Shown: in pieces, positions 49,946 to 60,590 of the stretch
Position numbering within the stretch: position 1 is the first letter of the stretch
Layout of the letters: each line of letters opens with the position of its first letter
Origin: Poecilobothrus nobilitatus
Taxonomy: Eukaryota; Arthropoda; Insecta; Diptera; Dolichopodidae
Length of the DNA: 64,000 nucleotides
Direction: 5' to 3'
Assembly: GCA_947095535.1 (NCBI GenBank)
Contig: OX352773.1
Location: 254,967,590-255,031,589 of the forward strand
Program-made: the position numbers and the translations under genes
Notes under the pieces: generated by a model
Told to the model about the DNA's origin: nothing
Databases searched by the model: none
What the model saw: only the letters and a program-made list of their open reading frames with translations

Positions 49946-50137
49946 GCGGCCTCGGTGGCCTAGTGGGTAATAGCGTATAAAATACGCTGTAAAGACCGAG
50001 GGAGTGTGAGTTCGAATCCCATACACGTCGTAAGAGTTATTCCCCCTTACGACATTTACAGTCGCGCCTGAAAAGGAAAGGCCGTGTAATTTCCTGTTCA
50101 TATTTATGTAACAGAGAAATGCACTAAAAAAAAAAAA
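49946..50137 (+). mobile_element. tRNA-derived SINE, near-complete copy 5
   Basis: The head is GCGGCCTCGGTGGCCTAGTG, then GCGTATAAAATACGC and GAGTTCGAATCCCATACACG (B box with one change). The CGACATTTACAGTCGCGCC body, a CATATTTATGTAACAGAGAAA motif and a poly-A tail ending at about 50137 follow. TTCTTA occurs on both sides (49936-49941 and about 50138-50143), a possible short target duplication. It is close in sequence to copy 1. Confidence 0.85.
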
Positions 50138-50579
50138 TTCTTATCGTTTTGTACTGAAATTTTAAAAAGAGTATTACGATTTTGTAATAACTTTTGAATC
50201 TATTTTTTGTTTTCCCTTTTGTAATAACTTTTGAATCTATTTATTTTGTCGGTGGGTTTTCTTCTTAAATACCTTTCAACAGATCTTAATAAATAATGTT
50301 CTAATTTTGGAAAAAACCAAGGTAATAAACTATAGATCGATAAACAGTTTTATCATATTTTAATCTAAAACATAAAATAAAAAAAATTTCCCATTTCTGG
50401 AAACCTAAAATATGGTCAAAAAATCTCATTAGGTAAATTAAAAATTTTCTTCACAAAGTTAATATTTTTTAAAAATGTGGCCCACAAATTATTGTTATCT
50501 TAAAATTTTAAAATTGAAACTGAAGTTCTCTAAATAAGTTAGATCCGAGAAAAACACAAATTTATATAAAACGAGGAGG

Positions 50580-50889
50580 ATTGCAGTATAGTAGAATGTG
50601 TCAATTCTGGACCGACCGACCGACCAAATTCTGGACCCGCCCACCGAAAATGTTGGATTTAAATAGCAAAACTAACAATTTTGTAAAAGTGACGTAAAAA
50701 AAATTCAGCCTCCTAGCTCCTTTATTTTTTGAGTTATCTTGCGGACGAATGGACGGACGTACATGGCTTAATCGACTCAGAATTCGATTCTGAGCCGATC
50801 CATACCTTTGACACCATATCTAGCTCGACTCCTTTAAGGTGTCACAAACGTAATGGTAAATTTATTATACGCTTGAACATAGTTCATAC
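50580..50889 (+). mobile_element. R2 3' end, plus strand (left arm of inverted pair)
   Basis: The order is GCAAAACTAACAATTTTGTAA, GTGACGTAAAAAAAATTC, CTAGCTCCTTTATTTTTTGAG, GGACGGACGTACATGGCTTAA, a TCAGAATTCGATTCTGA hairpin, CTAGCTCGACTCCTTTAAGG, CACAAACGTAATGG and TTATACGCTTGAACATAG. The 5' part is missing. It is matched inverted at 51396-51637. Confidence 0.78.
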
Positions 50890-51395
50890 TAAGTGTTGAA
50901 CAATAAAAACTAAGTGTTGTATTAAATTTTAAAGTCTCTTAAGTCTTTTTAAGTCTTAAAGTATTTTCTTACTACAAAACTTTTCCAAAGAAAGTTTCCA
51001 CATCAGTTCTACATATTATGCAGTATTTTATGTTTGCTTGTCATGTTAAATCCATTTATTATTCATTTTAAATTCCTTAAAGCCAAGAAACAAAAATATT
51101 ATCAGAAAGCAATTTCATATAATGCAATTTATTGTTGTTTTAAGGTGCATGCTATCTTAAAGCAATGACCCATTTTCATTATATTATCTACATTCAGTTT
51201 AAGTTAAATTTTATTTTTATAACTTAGAATTTTCCTAGAATTTATATTTCTACGAATATATTAACATATTGCATACCAACATATTAATTTGTATGTAAGT
51301 ATGTATGTTTCTATTTACTTTTTCATTTTTCCTTTTTCAATTTAAATTGAATATTCTTTTGGCTTCAACTTAATTCAAGTTGATTCAAAAAATAT

Positions 51396-51990
51396 GTATG
51401 AACTATGTTCAAGGGTATAAAAAATTTGCCATTACGTTTGTGACATCTTAAAGGAGTCAAGCTAGATATAGTGTCAAAGGTAAGGATCGGCTCAGAATCG
51501 AATTCTGAGTAGATTAAGCCATGTACGTCCGTCCGTCCGCACGATAACTCCAAAAAATAAAGGAGCTAGGAAGCTGCAATTTTTTTTACGTCACTTTTGC
51601 AAAATTGTTAATTTTGCTATATAATTCTAGCATTTTCGGCCGCAGGGTTCGAGTAGCTGCCATACAACTCTTTCTTTAAATGGAAATAACTCAGTGTCTA
51701 TTCAAGCTAGGTATCTGAAATCTTACAAATGATGATTAAGTTCTATGGCCACAACTTCTGTAAAATTTGGTTGTGCTGGTGCAATAGATCTGGGTAGCTG
51801 TCATACAACTCCACAATTTACATAAATATATCTCTGTATTTAACTTGCGTACTAAAACATCTGAATGTTTTTAAAAAATTATCACGTTTTATGGAAACAG
51901 GATATATTACGTTCATACGGTATCCCAGAGTTAACACAGTCTACTCTACAGCACTCTTCCTAGTTTTTAACACATTTTAGTATTTTCAGT
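51396..51990 (-). mobile_element. R2 copy, minus strand (right arm of inverted pair)
   Basis: On the plus strand the left end is GTATGAACTATGTTCAAGGG, the R2 terminus reversed, followed by CCATTACGTTTGTGACATC and GTCCGTCCGTCCGCACGATAAC. It extends further than the plus copy, into GTTCGAGTAGCTGCCATAC, ATAAATATATCTCTGTATTTAA and CAGAGTTAACACAGTCTACTC. It is the longest R2 minus copy in the window. The 62-codon ORF inside is accidental. Confidence 0.78.
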
Positions 51991-52109
51991 TTTTACCGTC
52001 CACATACAAGAATGTGTAAGGTAGGTATTGTTTTCATACCAAAAATTTGTACTCGAGATTTTTGTAAAAATACATTACTCCAGTGAAAGCTGTAAACAAT
52101 TTTTTATAG

Positions 52110-52300
52110 TGATGCCGCCTCTGTAAACGTGTGTGTTTGTGTGTGTGTGTCGGTATGTTTGTGGGAACCTGTATAGCCTAAAAGACTAAACGGAATTTTT
52201 AAAATTTCATATTTACGGTTTTGACGTAAATATTTCGGATTGATAAGCTTTTGGAGCAAATCGGACAACCGTAAGCGGTATTTTATTAGTGTCATTTTTA
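52110..52300 (+). repeat. (GT)n tract in an unassigned dispersed-repeat-like segment
   Basis: GTGTGTGTTTGTGTGTGTGTGT at about 52129-52150 (landmark) precedes GTCGGTATGTTTGTGGG and a GCCTAAAAGACTAAACGGAAT block. This layout resembles widespread insect repeats, but no second copy was found in the window. A minus-strand ORF of 63 codons here is low-complexity. Confidence 0.45.
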
Positions 52301-53585
52301 AATTTTTTACGAATATTTCGTAACAGAAAAATATTATGAAAAAAATGATTAAGAAAAATTAGCTAAACAAGTATAGAGCATAACAACTTGTCCATAGAAC
52401 ATTTTTGATTTGATTAACTTGAAGCTTTATTTAATTAAAAAACAGATTTTTTCTAAGTTCAAATTTCATATATCATACAAATTACAACACGCCATAATAT
52501 GAACAAATTTTTTTTTGTTTTTTTATCTTTTATCGTTATCTTTTTTATCGTTTTTTACTTCTAATATTTTTGAATAAAAAACAAATAATATACATTATGT
52601 ATGGATGTTTGTATAAATGTACATATTTATACGATTAATTCATTGCCACGCATTATGCTTTTAGTGTAATAGCAATCGGTTCTGCGGTGGACATAGTTGA
52701 TTTTTTACATTGTAATTAAAAAAAGCTAATTTTATAGTTCTATAAATAGAAAATGTCCTAAGGAACAAAAACAAACTAATGAGTACACATAAAGATCAAG
52801 ATCCACAATTCCGAAAGTTTCATAAGTTTTTGAGTATAATATAAATACTTTGAAAATAATGAAATGAATTAAATTAAATAAATTTTCTTAAGTGTAACTT
52901 AAATTAAAAGCTTCTATTAAACTGTTTGTTTCTTTTTTTTTGTACCACCTTTTATACTTTTTGTGTTTTGAGACAATTTAGGCTTAAATATTTTACTCGT
53001 ACAAAAAATTACAAGTTTCTTAATAAAAGAGTTTGTCAGATACCCGATTTCAAAATTCTACAAAAATTTAGTTCAATATAACGGTTAAAAAAGAAACGGT
53101 TAAGAAAATTAATTACCAATATTTAAAAACATTTTCTTGTTTGGAAATTATGAATTTTTCCAACATTTGACATTTTCAAAGTTAAAAAAATCTTCATTAG
53201 GCTATGAGTTATAACCAGAACTTCTTTTAACTTTAGGCAACTAGAAATTCTTATAGGGTATAAACTTATGCAAAAAAAAATTTCTTCCTATTTTTCTTTA
53301 ATAATATCTGTATTAATTTTAGATTGCATTTTTATAAACGGGCAAAGAACGGAGCAACAGAAATGAACAGACGAAAACACAGATAAACTGAAACTATTAT
53401 AATAGTAGATACATTTTTAAAATTTGAAAATATGTTTCAACAATAAAGATTTTTTGTAAAATATAAAAATTGTATAATAAAATTGTATAATTGTAATAAT
53501 AAAAATTAAAAAGAAAACTTTTTTTTTATTGCTGTTAATGTCATAGAGATTTCAGATCATTTATTCATTTATGAATAAGATATTA
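52301..53585. other. AT-rich noncoding stretch
   Basis: No gene or assigned repeat. Confidence 0.45.
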
Positions 53586-53589
53586 ACCT

Positions 53590-53765
53590 TCCCACATCCC
53601 TATCCCCAAAACTAAACTGTACATTTGTGTTAAAGGTTCCATCCTAAAGTTTGTTTTTAGAAGAGGGGTGGTTTGGTTGGTTAAATTCACACTAACCTGA
53701 GGAAACATGTGCAATTCCTTTTAATGACTTTCGAGTTTTCCACCAACCCTCGTAAAAAACAAAAA
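53590..53765 (+). repeat. R3 dispersed repeat
   Basis: It has TCCCACATCCCTATCCCCAA, AAACTAAACTGTACATTTGTG, CCATCCTAAAGTTTGTTTTTAG, TTGGTTGGTTAAATTC, AACATGTGCAATTCC and TTTTCCACCAACCCTCGTAA. It is very close to 59500-59740 and is the neighbour of the R1 copy that begins at 53789. Confidence 0.78.
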
Positions 53766-53788
53766 AATGGTGGAAAATATGAATAAAC

Positions 53789-54850
53789 AAGGTAGAACGT
53801 AAACCAACGGTTTTTAAAAGCGCACATTTCCAAAACTCAATACAAACTGTTTAGAATTGTGACTTGCACAAAAATTTGAAAATTGCATGTAATAAGAAAA
53901 AATGTGAAAATAGGACATTTTTGAAATTTTGAGGGGCCCTAAGTCCGCAATCTTATATAACCAAGAAAAACGGTTAACACACGTAAAAATATATTATTGA
54001 ACCTTTAATTTTCATGTCTTACCGAAGAAAAAGTTTTACAGGTGTCTAGAAATAGCAAATTTTCAATTTTTGAGGAGTATTAACTCTTAAAGAGGGGGTG
54101 CTACCAAAAAATTTTTTGAGGAAACTTATACTTATACTAATTCTAAAAGTTCTTTCTTGTCTCAAAATTTCAGATTCCTATATAAAGGCGTGCCGGAGTT
54201 ATGAAAAAAAAAAATTCATGCAAAATGTGATTTTCACATAACGGTAAATTTAAATAGTAAATTACAAAATATTATATAATTTTGATATTGTTTTATGTAG
54301 ATAATAAAATGTTCGGTCTTCTGGCGGATTTAGATTGCAAAACTATTACGCAGAGCCTGAGATATATACTTCTGAAAATGGGGCTTTTTCGCAATTTTGA
54401 AGAACTGCAACTTTGGAACCCTTATTACAACTAAAATAAATCTTTAACACACGTAACAATATATTACTGTAGCTTTAATTTTTATATCTTGCAGAAGTAA
54501 AATGTGTACAGGTTCCTAAGTTACAGGTGTTTAAAAATAACAAATTTTCAATTTTTGAGCCCTAATAGCTCACAAACAGGGGGTGGTCCAAAAAAAATTT
54601 CTGAGCAAACTTATACTAATTTTAAAAGTTTCCTTCTTGCCTGAAAATTTCAAGCCTCTATCTAAAAGCGTGCGGGATGCGTAATCATGCAAAATTAGGT
54701 TTTCACATAACAGTAAATTTAAATATTAAATTTAAAAAGCTTGTATAATTTTGATATTAATTTACAAAGTTAAAAAAAATATCTTCGTTAATGACGTTTT
54801 CAGATTAAAAAAATCTTTTTCAAAATTTTTTTGGAAATGTGCTAAAAAAT
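53789..54850 (+). mobile_element. R1 repeat, two modules, internal 3' deletion
   Basis: It starts AAGGTAGAACGTAAACCAACG. The module marks are at about 53978 and 54447, roughly 470 bp apart. After ATGACGTTTTCAGATT it jumps straight to CTTTTTCAAAATTTTTTTGG and AAATGTGCT, so the (GACG)n region is deleted while the terminal inverted match GCACATTTCCAAAA/TTTTGGAAATGTGC is kept. Confidence 0.8.
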
Positions 54851-55967
54851 GTATCTTTTCACAATAGTATTATTTTTCTTATTGTAATTTGTATCAAAAA
54901 AAAATGTTATTAGGGTATACAAAAATTTTCTGGTAAAATTTACGTTTATTTTTTAAATAATAAAGCAATCCTCCTTTCATTTTCTGAAAAACCGATATAT
55001 AATAACAAAGTAATAAGTATTATTTAGAATATTACATATTGTATAAGGAAAAGCGAGCTGCGGAATACCGTCTCAAATAAATATAATCCCTTTTACTCAA
55101 AATCTCATTTCTGAAAATCTTATTTACTCCTAAAATAATTAAGTTCCCTCTTTATTAAATTCCCTATTAAAAAAAAATATATTTCTTTTGTAACAAAGGC
55201 TAAAACAAAAATATTTAAAATTGCTGATTTTTCTCCATAGAATGTACTTTAATAAAAAATTATAGAATATTAATTTTTTATTAAAATGTCTTTTGCAGAT
55301 ATCTTTTGCGCAAATCTTTAACCTTGATAAGATTAATTTGAAATTAAAATTTTTGAAGAAATGTGTTAAATATAACAGAAATCTTGTAACAAAAAAAATT
55401 GATACAATAGCAAAAAAAAAATCTTAAGAATTATATTTTTATTTTCACCTTTTATTATAAACAAATGTGTTAAATTATATATTATATCAAGTTCTGAATG
55501 ATTTTTTTAATAACTACTAGTACATGAATTCGTAAAAATTGTGATCGTCAAACTTAAAATTTTTGAGATAGCCCTGATAAACGTTCCATTGTTTTAACGT
55601 GAAATAAATTCTGTAGCACACTTTCTGTAGCAAGAAAAAATTAAAATAATTTAAAAAAAAAAAAACAATTTTTAATAATAAAAAAAAATTAAAATTTCTC
55701 GGAAAATTTTTGTTTAAAATAACCGCTTTTTCTTTGTATAAAGAAAATACCTCGACTTTTAATGTCCTTAATAATACGTACATGTACCATTCATTTAATA
55801 ATGTATGTACAACACAAGTAATATATATTTTCTTACAATTAAAAAACATGTTTCGCATTTTTCATTGACTCAATAAAAATGAATTCAGTAATGAGTAAAT
55901 CGATTATCCAATTTATCTGTGAATTCTTATTTTTAGTTTTATAAGCTAATGGTAATATCACATGTTT
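54851..55967. other. AT-rich noncoding stretch
   Basis: A 113-codon minus-strand ORF (55517-55858) is rich in Phe, Tyr, Leu, Lys and Asn with no motif. It spans poly-A tracts and overlaps no known repeat, so I treat it as chance. Nothing else was seen. Confidence 0.4.
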
Positions 55968-56660
55968 TTATACCTGTACCTGTAGTTCGCAGGGTATAAT
56001 AAATTTTTATTTTTAGTAGTTTGTAACACCTTAAAAGAGGCGAGCTAGATATGCCAACTTGCCATGTACCACCGTCCGTCTACTAGAAGCTGGGATTCTA
56101 AATTTTTACAATTTCACCTTTGTAAAATCGTTAGTTCCGTTATTAAAATGCAATCGAGTAGCTGTCATACAACTTCGTTATTTATATGAAAATAATTCAG
56201 TATCTATTGCATATTTGTTTCTAAAATTTTGTGAAAAGAAGTCACATGTTAACAAATTCTGTGCATTTTGATTGATTTACAGCAGAAGGTTCGAGTAGCT
56301 GCCATACAACTCCGAAATTTTTTTTTTTTTTAATGCATTTTTCTGCAGCATAAACGTGGACACAGTCTTTATTTAAATTACAAATGTCGTAGAGGGAATA
56401 ACTCTTACGACGTGTGTAGGATTCGAACCCACGCTCCCTCGGTGTTTACAGCGTATTTTATACGCGCTTACCCACTAGACCACCGAAGCCCCTTCTGAAA
56501 TTTATATATATATTATACAAATATATTACAAATACTTAATTAAAGTGATATACACCTTAAATTTTCTAAAAGATGATTAAATTTTATGGAAACCGGATAT
56601 ATTTCATTTGTGCGAATATTTACACTCTACACTTTTCGTCTCTTTTTCAAAATTTGTTTG
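55968..56660 (-). mobile_element. R2 copy, minus strand, interrupted by a SINE
   Basis: The plus-strand start CCTGTAGTTCGCAGGGTATA is the R2 terminus. It is followed by TTTGTAACACCTTAAAAGAG, CGAGCTAGATATGCC, CCATGTACCACCGTCCGTC, then CGAGTAGCTGTCATACAACT and GGTTCGAGTAGCTGCCATAC. After the SINE it resumes (GATGATTAAATTTTATGGAAAC, GGATATATTTCATT), matching the copy at 51396. The hairpin region seen in the other copies is deleted. A 70-codon ORF here is accidental. Confidence 0.75.
56321..56496 (-). mobile_element. tRNA-derived SINE, copy 6, nested in R2
   Basis: On the minus strand it has GGGGCTTCGGTGGTCTAGTG, a GCGTATAAAATACGC arm, GGGTTCGAATCCTACACACG (B box intact), a CGACATTTGTA body and a poly-A tail. 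GAAATTT occurs at 56314-56320 and 56497-56503, a 7-bp target duplication. The R2 sequence is continuous across it, so insertion came after R2. Confidence 0.88.
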
Positions 56661-57844
56661 TTTTGGTATCTGTCTAACATCTGAATGTTTTTATAAATAA
56701 ATCTGTTTCAATTTGTTTTTAATACACTTCTTATACTTTTATCAAAATAATAGGTAGGTATATAATACATACTGATAACCATTTTACGGATAAATTAAAC
56801 TTCTGCTTACGAAAATATATGAAAACGAATATAATTGCTCCAGATATATTAAAAAAATTTAACTGCGTTCCGTATGTCATGCTTCAACAAATACTTAAAA
56901 AACGTCCCTTTCAAACCCTTCAAATTATTTGTTTGAATCAGCTAAATCTTAAATATGAATCTACTAAATCTACTGCTTTGAATCTTAAAAATTTTAAATT
57001 GATACGTTTGTTTTCAAAGATTTTATTTTTCTCCAATATTGTTTACAACTACCAAAAAATACAGTTTTGCTGTTGCTAATACTTTTCTCTTCTCTCCTGA
57101 GTCATAACCGACTCTTTATTTTACTTTGGTAGAAAATGTACAAATACAATATAATAAATTCTTTCCCCTAAAATTAAAAAAAAAATACTGGTATCAATTT
57201 ATCTACAGATACAGAAATTTCATACTTACATAATATAATTTAATAAAATTGAAAAAAGAAGTCATCATATATTTATTGTCCTAACATTTCCTACAACCCC
57301 ACAATTCAATTAAGATCACATCTAGATTCCTTTAATTCTTTTGAAGATTATTACTTTCCTTAATAATAATGAAAATATATTTAAATAATCGCATAATATA
57401 AATAAAAAAATAAAAGTATCTCCAATATTTCACCGATTATTTAAGGGTGAGGTATTTTTTAACCACAATATTATTTATAAAGCGGTTGAAGCTGGTGCAC
57501 CAGCTTAAATATGCTTTAAATTTTCTTAAAAATTCAGCTTTTCTGATTCATGACGTGGTATTTAACTGATCAGCCTTTCAATCGAAGAATCTTGGATACA
57601 CACTGCAGTCAGATCAAATAAAAAATACAATAATAATAGCAAGTATATAATAATAATAATAATTGCTGCTACAGTAGAGCTACCTTTGGTTACTTCATGC
57701 AGGAACGTATTTCATAACACGATATATTGTGGCTATTGATGGTTTTGTCACTGATAGAAAAGTAATAATAACAATAGATGCATTCATTATTCTCTCACAG
57801 TCCCATCATCCAATTTAAAGTTTCTTCAGTCTTGTCCTTTCTTC
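56661..57844. other. noncoding stretch, partly less AT-rich
   Basis: An 86-codon plus-strand ORF at 56819-57079 has no recognised motif. The segment 57430-57840 is somewhat less AT-rich and includes a short (ATA)n run at about 57641-57661. No gene is supported. Confidence 0.4.
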
Positions 57845-57990
57845 TTCTATTCCTACTCTTTAATAAATATACTATGCTAGCAGTTAGACGTTATATTATA
57901 TTGGCTAAAGGGAGAGGTTGCTTTAGCCAGTAAAGATCTAACACTACTAAGGGAGTATTCTTAGTGTCTTTGGAAGATTCCCTTAGAAAG
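57845..57990 (+). repeat. dispersed repeat, copy B, with hairpins
   Basis: It matches 43505-43670 (AATATACTATGCTAGCAGTTA, TTATATTATATTGGCTAAAG, GTATTCTTAGTGTCTTTGG). It also holds two inverted pairs: GGCTAAAG/CTTTAGCC at about 57902-57927 and CTAAGGGA/TCCCTTAG at about 57947-57986. The hairpins are clearer here than in copy A. Confidence 0.65.
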
Positions 57991-59495
57991 CAAAAATATA
58001 TCTATAAAAATTATAGATATAATATAGAAACAATATTAGGCTTAGTTAGGTCGTAGACAAATGCATGTATATCTTACGCCAAATACATAAAAATAATTGT
58101 GTGCTTCTTTAATCCTCCTGTTTTTTTTTGTATTTTCCCATTATTCATTATTGATCTGAAATCCGTGTAATAATTAATAATCATATTTATCAAAAGTTGC
58201 CATTTTTTTTTTTTTTTCAATTTATTATAAAGGTTTCAATTATTATTTCCAAAATAAATTAAATGAAAAAAAATTTAAATTCACGTACATAACGTGTACC
58301 AAAATTGATTAAATAATTTTTTGTAAAAAAAAATTTTTTTATTAAATTAAATAACAACAATTTTATTTAATCAGTTTGAACTTTAAAAAAAAAATATATA
58401 TTTTTTTTTTAACTTTATCACTTATGAGTTCTTTTTAAAGGATACTTTAGTTAAGAACTCATAATAATTTGCATATAGCCTGAAAAAGACATTACTAATT
58501 ATTTTGTTTATTGTATTTTAACACAATTCAGTTGAAGAGAATGTTAAAATCCTACCAATATTTAAGAATCACGACACAACAGGACATTAAATGTCAACAA
58601 TATGGGTTTTATGGTGTATAAAAAAATAAAACAAAATAAAATAAAATAATACATTATTGTTTTGTGACAAATCCTTAAAGGATAGCCTAGAATTATTTTA
58701 ATTTTTATTATAATATTTTTTTTTTGTTTATGTATGTATGTTTTGTTTTTATTTTTTTTTTTATATGTACATATTTTGTTTATGCATACATTGAATTACA
58801 AAAACATTAACAATTTTATCATTTATTCTTTTTTTGTTTATTGTATTTTATTAAATAATTTTCTTTTTCTTTTTTTTTTTAATTTTTTTTTTTGTGATAA
58901 AAACAGGTTATAAAAAAATAAACAAAAACATAAGAACTATAACATAATAAAAGATTTAAAATAACGTAGGTCGGTTTTAACTCGGTTGGCTTTTCATTCA
59001 CAGTTCACCTCTTAAATTTTACTTTTTTGTTTATTATTTTTTTATTTTTCGTTTTTTTTTTTTTTTTTTCACTTTACTTTAAATAAAGTCATTGTCTGCC
59101 AAATAAACATAAATGCATATTTAAAAAAAAATGTAGTGGTTAAAATAAAGAAATCATGTTGTTCTGTCCAATCTAAAGAAATTAAATTTTTGCTTCTTTT
59201 TTTATAGGAATTTCAAGAGTTCTTAAAAATCTTTTTGAATTATTTCCTTCTACTTATTTATAGTTCAGGACTCTTAAGAGTCTTAAGTTAGTTATAGAGT
59301 GATATATTTAAGCAGAGGTTGGGTCAAATATTTTTTGATACTTTTTTCTTATTTTTTTTTTAGGAAATACTGAGTTAACGCATCAGTAATCACTAAACTC
59401 TAGGGCCTTAAAACATGCTCAAAACTACAAGTATAAAAATGTAGTATAATAAAATTTAAGAAGAACATTAACATTTCTCTTCAAAATATCTCTCC
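57991..59495. other. AT-rich noncoding stretch
   Basis: Long poly-T tracts (about 58203-58219 and 59052-59070) and an (AAAAT)n run at about 58621-58650. No gene. Confidence 0.45.
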
Positions 59496-59499
59496 AAAT

Positions 59500-59740
59500 T
59501 TTTTCCTTCATCCTCCATAATCCTAATTATCCCAAATTGAATTTCTCTCATATTTTGCCACAAAACCAAACTGTACATTATAGCACTATGTATTAAAAGA
59601 CCCATCCTAAAATTTGTTTTTAAAGGAGGTGTTTTTGGTTGGTTAAAGTCCAAGACTACCAAGAGGAACATCGTGCAGTTCTTTTGAATGTCTTTCGATG
59701 TTTTCCACAGTCCCTCGTAAAAAACAAAGGATAAAAATGA
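59500..59740 (+). repeat. R3 dispersed repeat
   Basis: It has ACCAAACTGTACATTATAGC, CCATCCTAAAATTTGTTTTTA, TTGGTTGGTTAAAGTCC, GTGCAGTTCTTTTGAATG and TTTTCCACAGTCCCTCGTAA, as at 53590. The minus-strand 67-codon ORF (59468-59671) shares a DFNQP-like word with the ORF at 40168-40359. Both derive from this repeat rather than from genes. Confidence 0.75.
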
Positions 59741-60410
59741 TGGTCACCTGTGAAAGATTTGGAATCGCACTACCTATACGATTTTTACACTACTTAATAT
59801 AAAAATAAAAATTACACAAAGCTTTGAAAAAAATCATAATTACATCATGACTGCTTCATAAAAAAAGGCATCTAGAAGGATTGTTTTTTAATGCTACCTT
59901 AGCACTGCATGGAACCAAAGAATTTTCAATAGTCTATTTAAAACTTAGTTAATTTTAACTTTACCAAATTAAATTTTTGTAGACATTAAATTGATAATAA
60001 AGCCACTTTTACTGTAAATTTTACGTGTATTGCGCTTATTATACATGAAAGACTTTTTTTTAAGCTCAATTGATAATTTGTTTTTTATAATAAAGTCCTA
60101 TGCAGCAGACAATACCACAAGTTGAATGATTCAATCTCATTTAAAAATTTCATTTTAAACTTAACTTCAAAATTTTATTTTTTTAAAAATGTCTGTAATG
60201 TATAAGGTGAAGATTTTTTAAAAGAAGGTGTATCAATGTAACATTTATATTCTCTAAATCGGGATGTGGAAGTATTTTAATATCATTCTACAAACTAATT
60301 GGAAAAGTACAAAAATAAATAATTTAATAATAAATTAATTTTAAATATATTTTTAAACGTAATAAATGAATTGTTAGCAAAAGCGGTAAAACAACGATAT
60401 AAAAACAGTG

Positions 60411-60590
60411 TCATAGAATGCAAGAGCATATATAAAATAAGCTATAAACAGCTACACACGTCTTAAAAATTATTCTCCCTTATGGCATTTACAGCCAAAC
60501 CTGGAAAGGAAAGGCTTTGTAATTTCCTTGTCAAATTTGTTTGATTCTACTGTCAAACAAATTTGACAAGGAAAACACTAAAAAAACAAA
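60411..60590 (+). mobile_element. SINE, strongly degraded (copy 7) with an internal inverted duplication
   Basis: GAGCATATATAAAATAAGCT and CTACACACGTCTTAAAAATT match the SINE head with the B box lost. CATTTACAGCCAAACCTGGAA is the body. In place of the usual tail there is a 22-bp perfect inverted repeat (60523-60544 and 60553-60574), then an A-rich end. It is clearly the oldest SINE here. Confidence 0.65.
60523..60574. repeat. perfect 22-bp inverted repeat, 8-nt loop
   Basis: The left arm TTTCCTTGTCAAATTTGTTT plus GA (60523-60544) is the exact reverse complement of 60553-60574. The loop is TTCTACTG. It sits where the other SINE copies read TTTCCTGTTCACATTTATG only once, so the arm was duplicated in inverted orientation. 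Confidence 0.92.

Noticed and set aside
55517..55858. 113-codon minus-strand ORF as a gene
   Set aside because: Dominated by Phe/Leu/Tyr/Lys/Asn from AT-rich DNA and spanning poly-A runs. This is typical of chance ORFs here.
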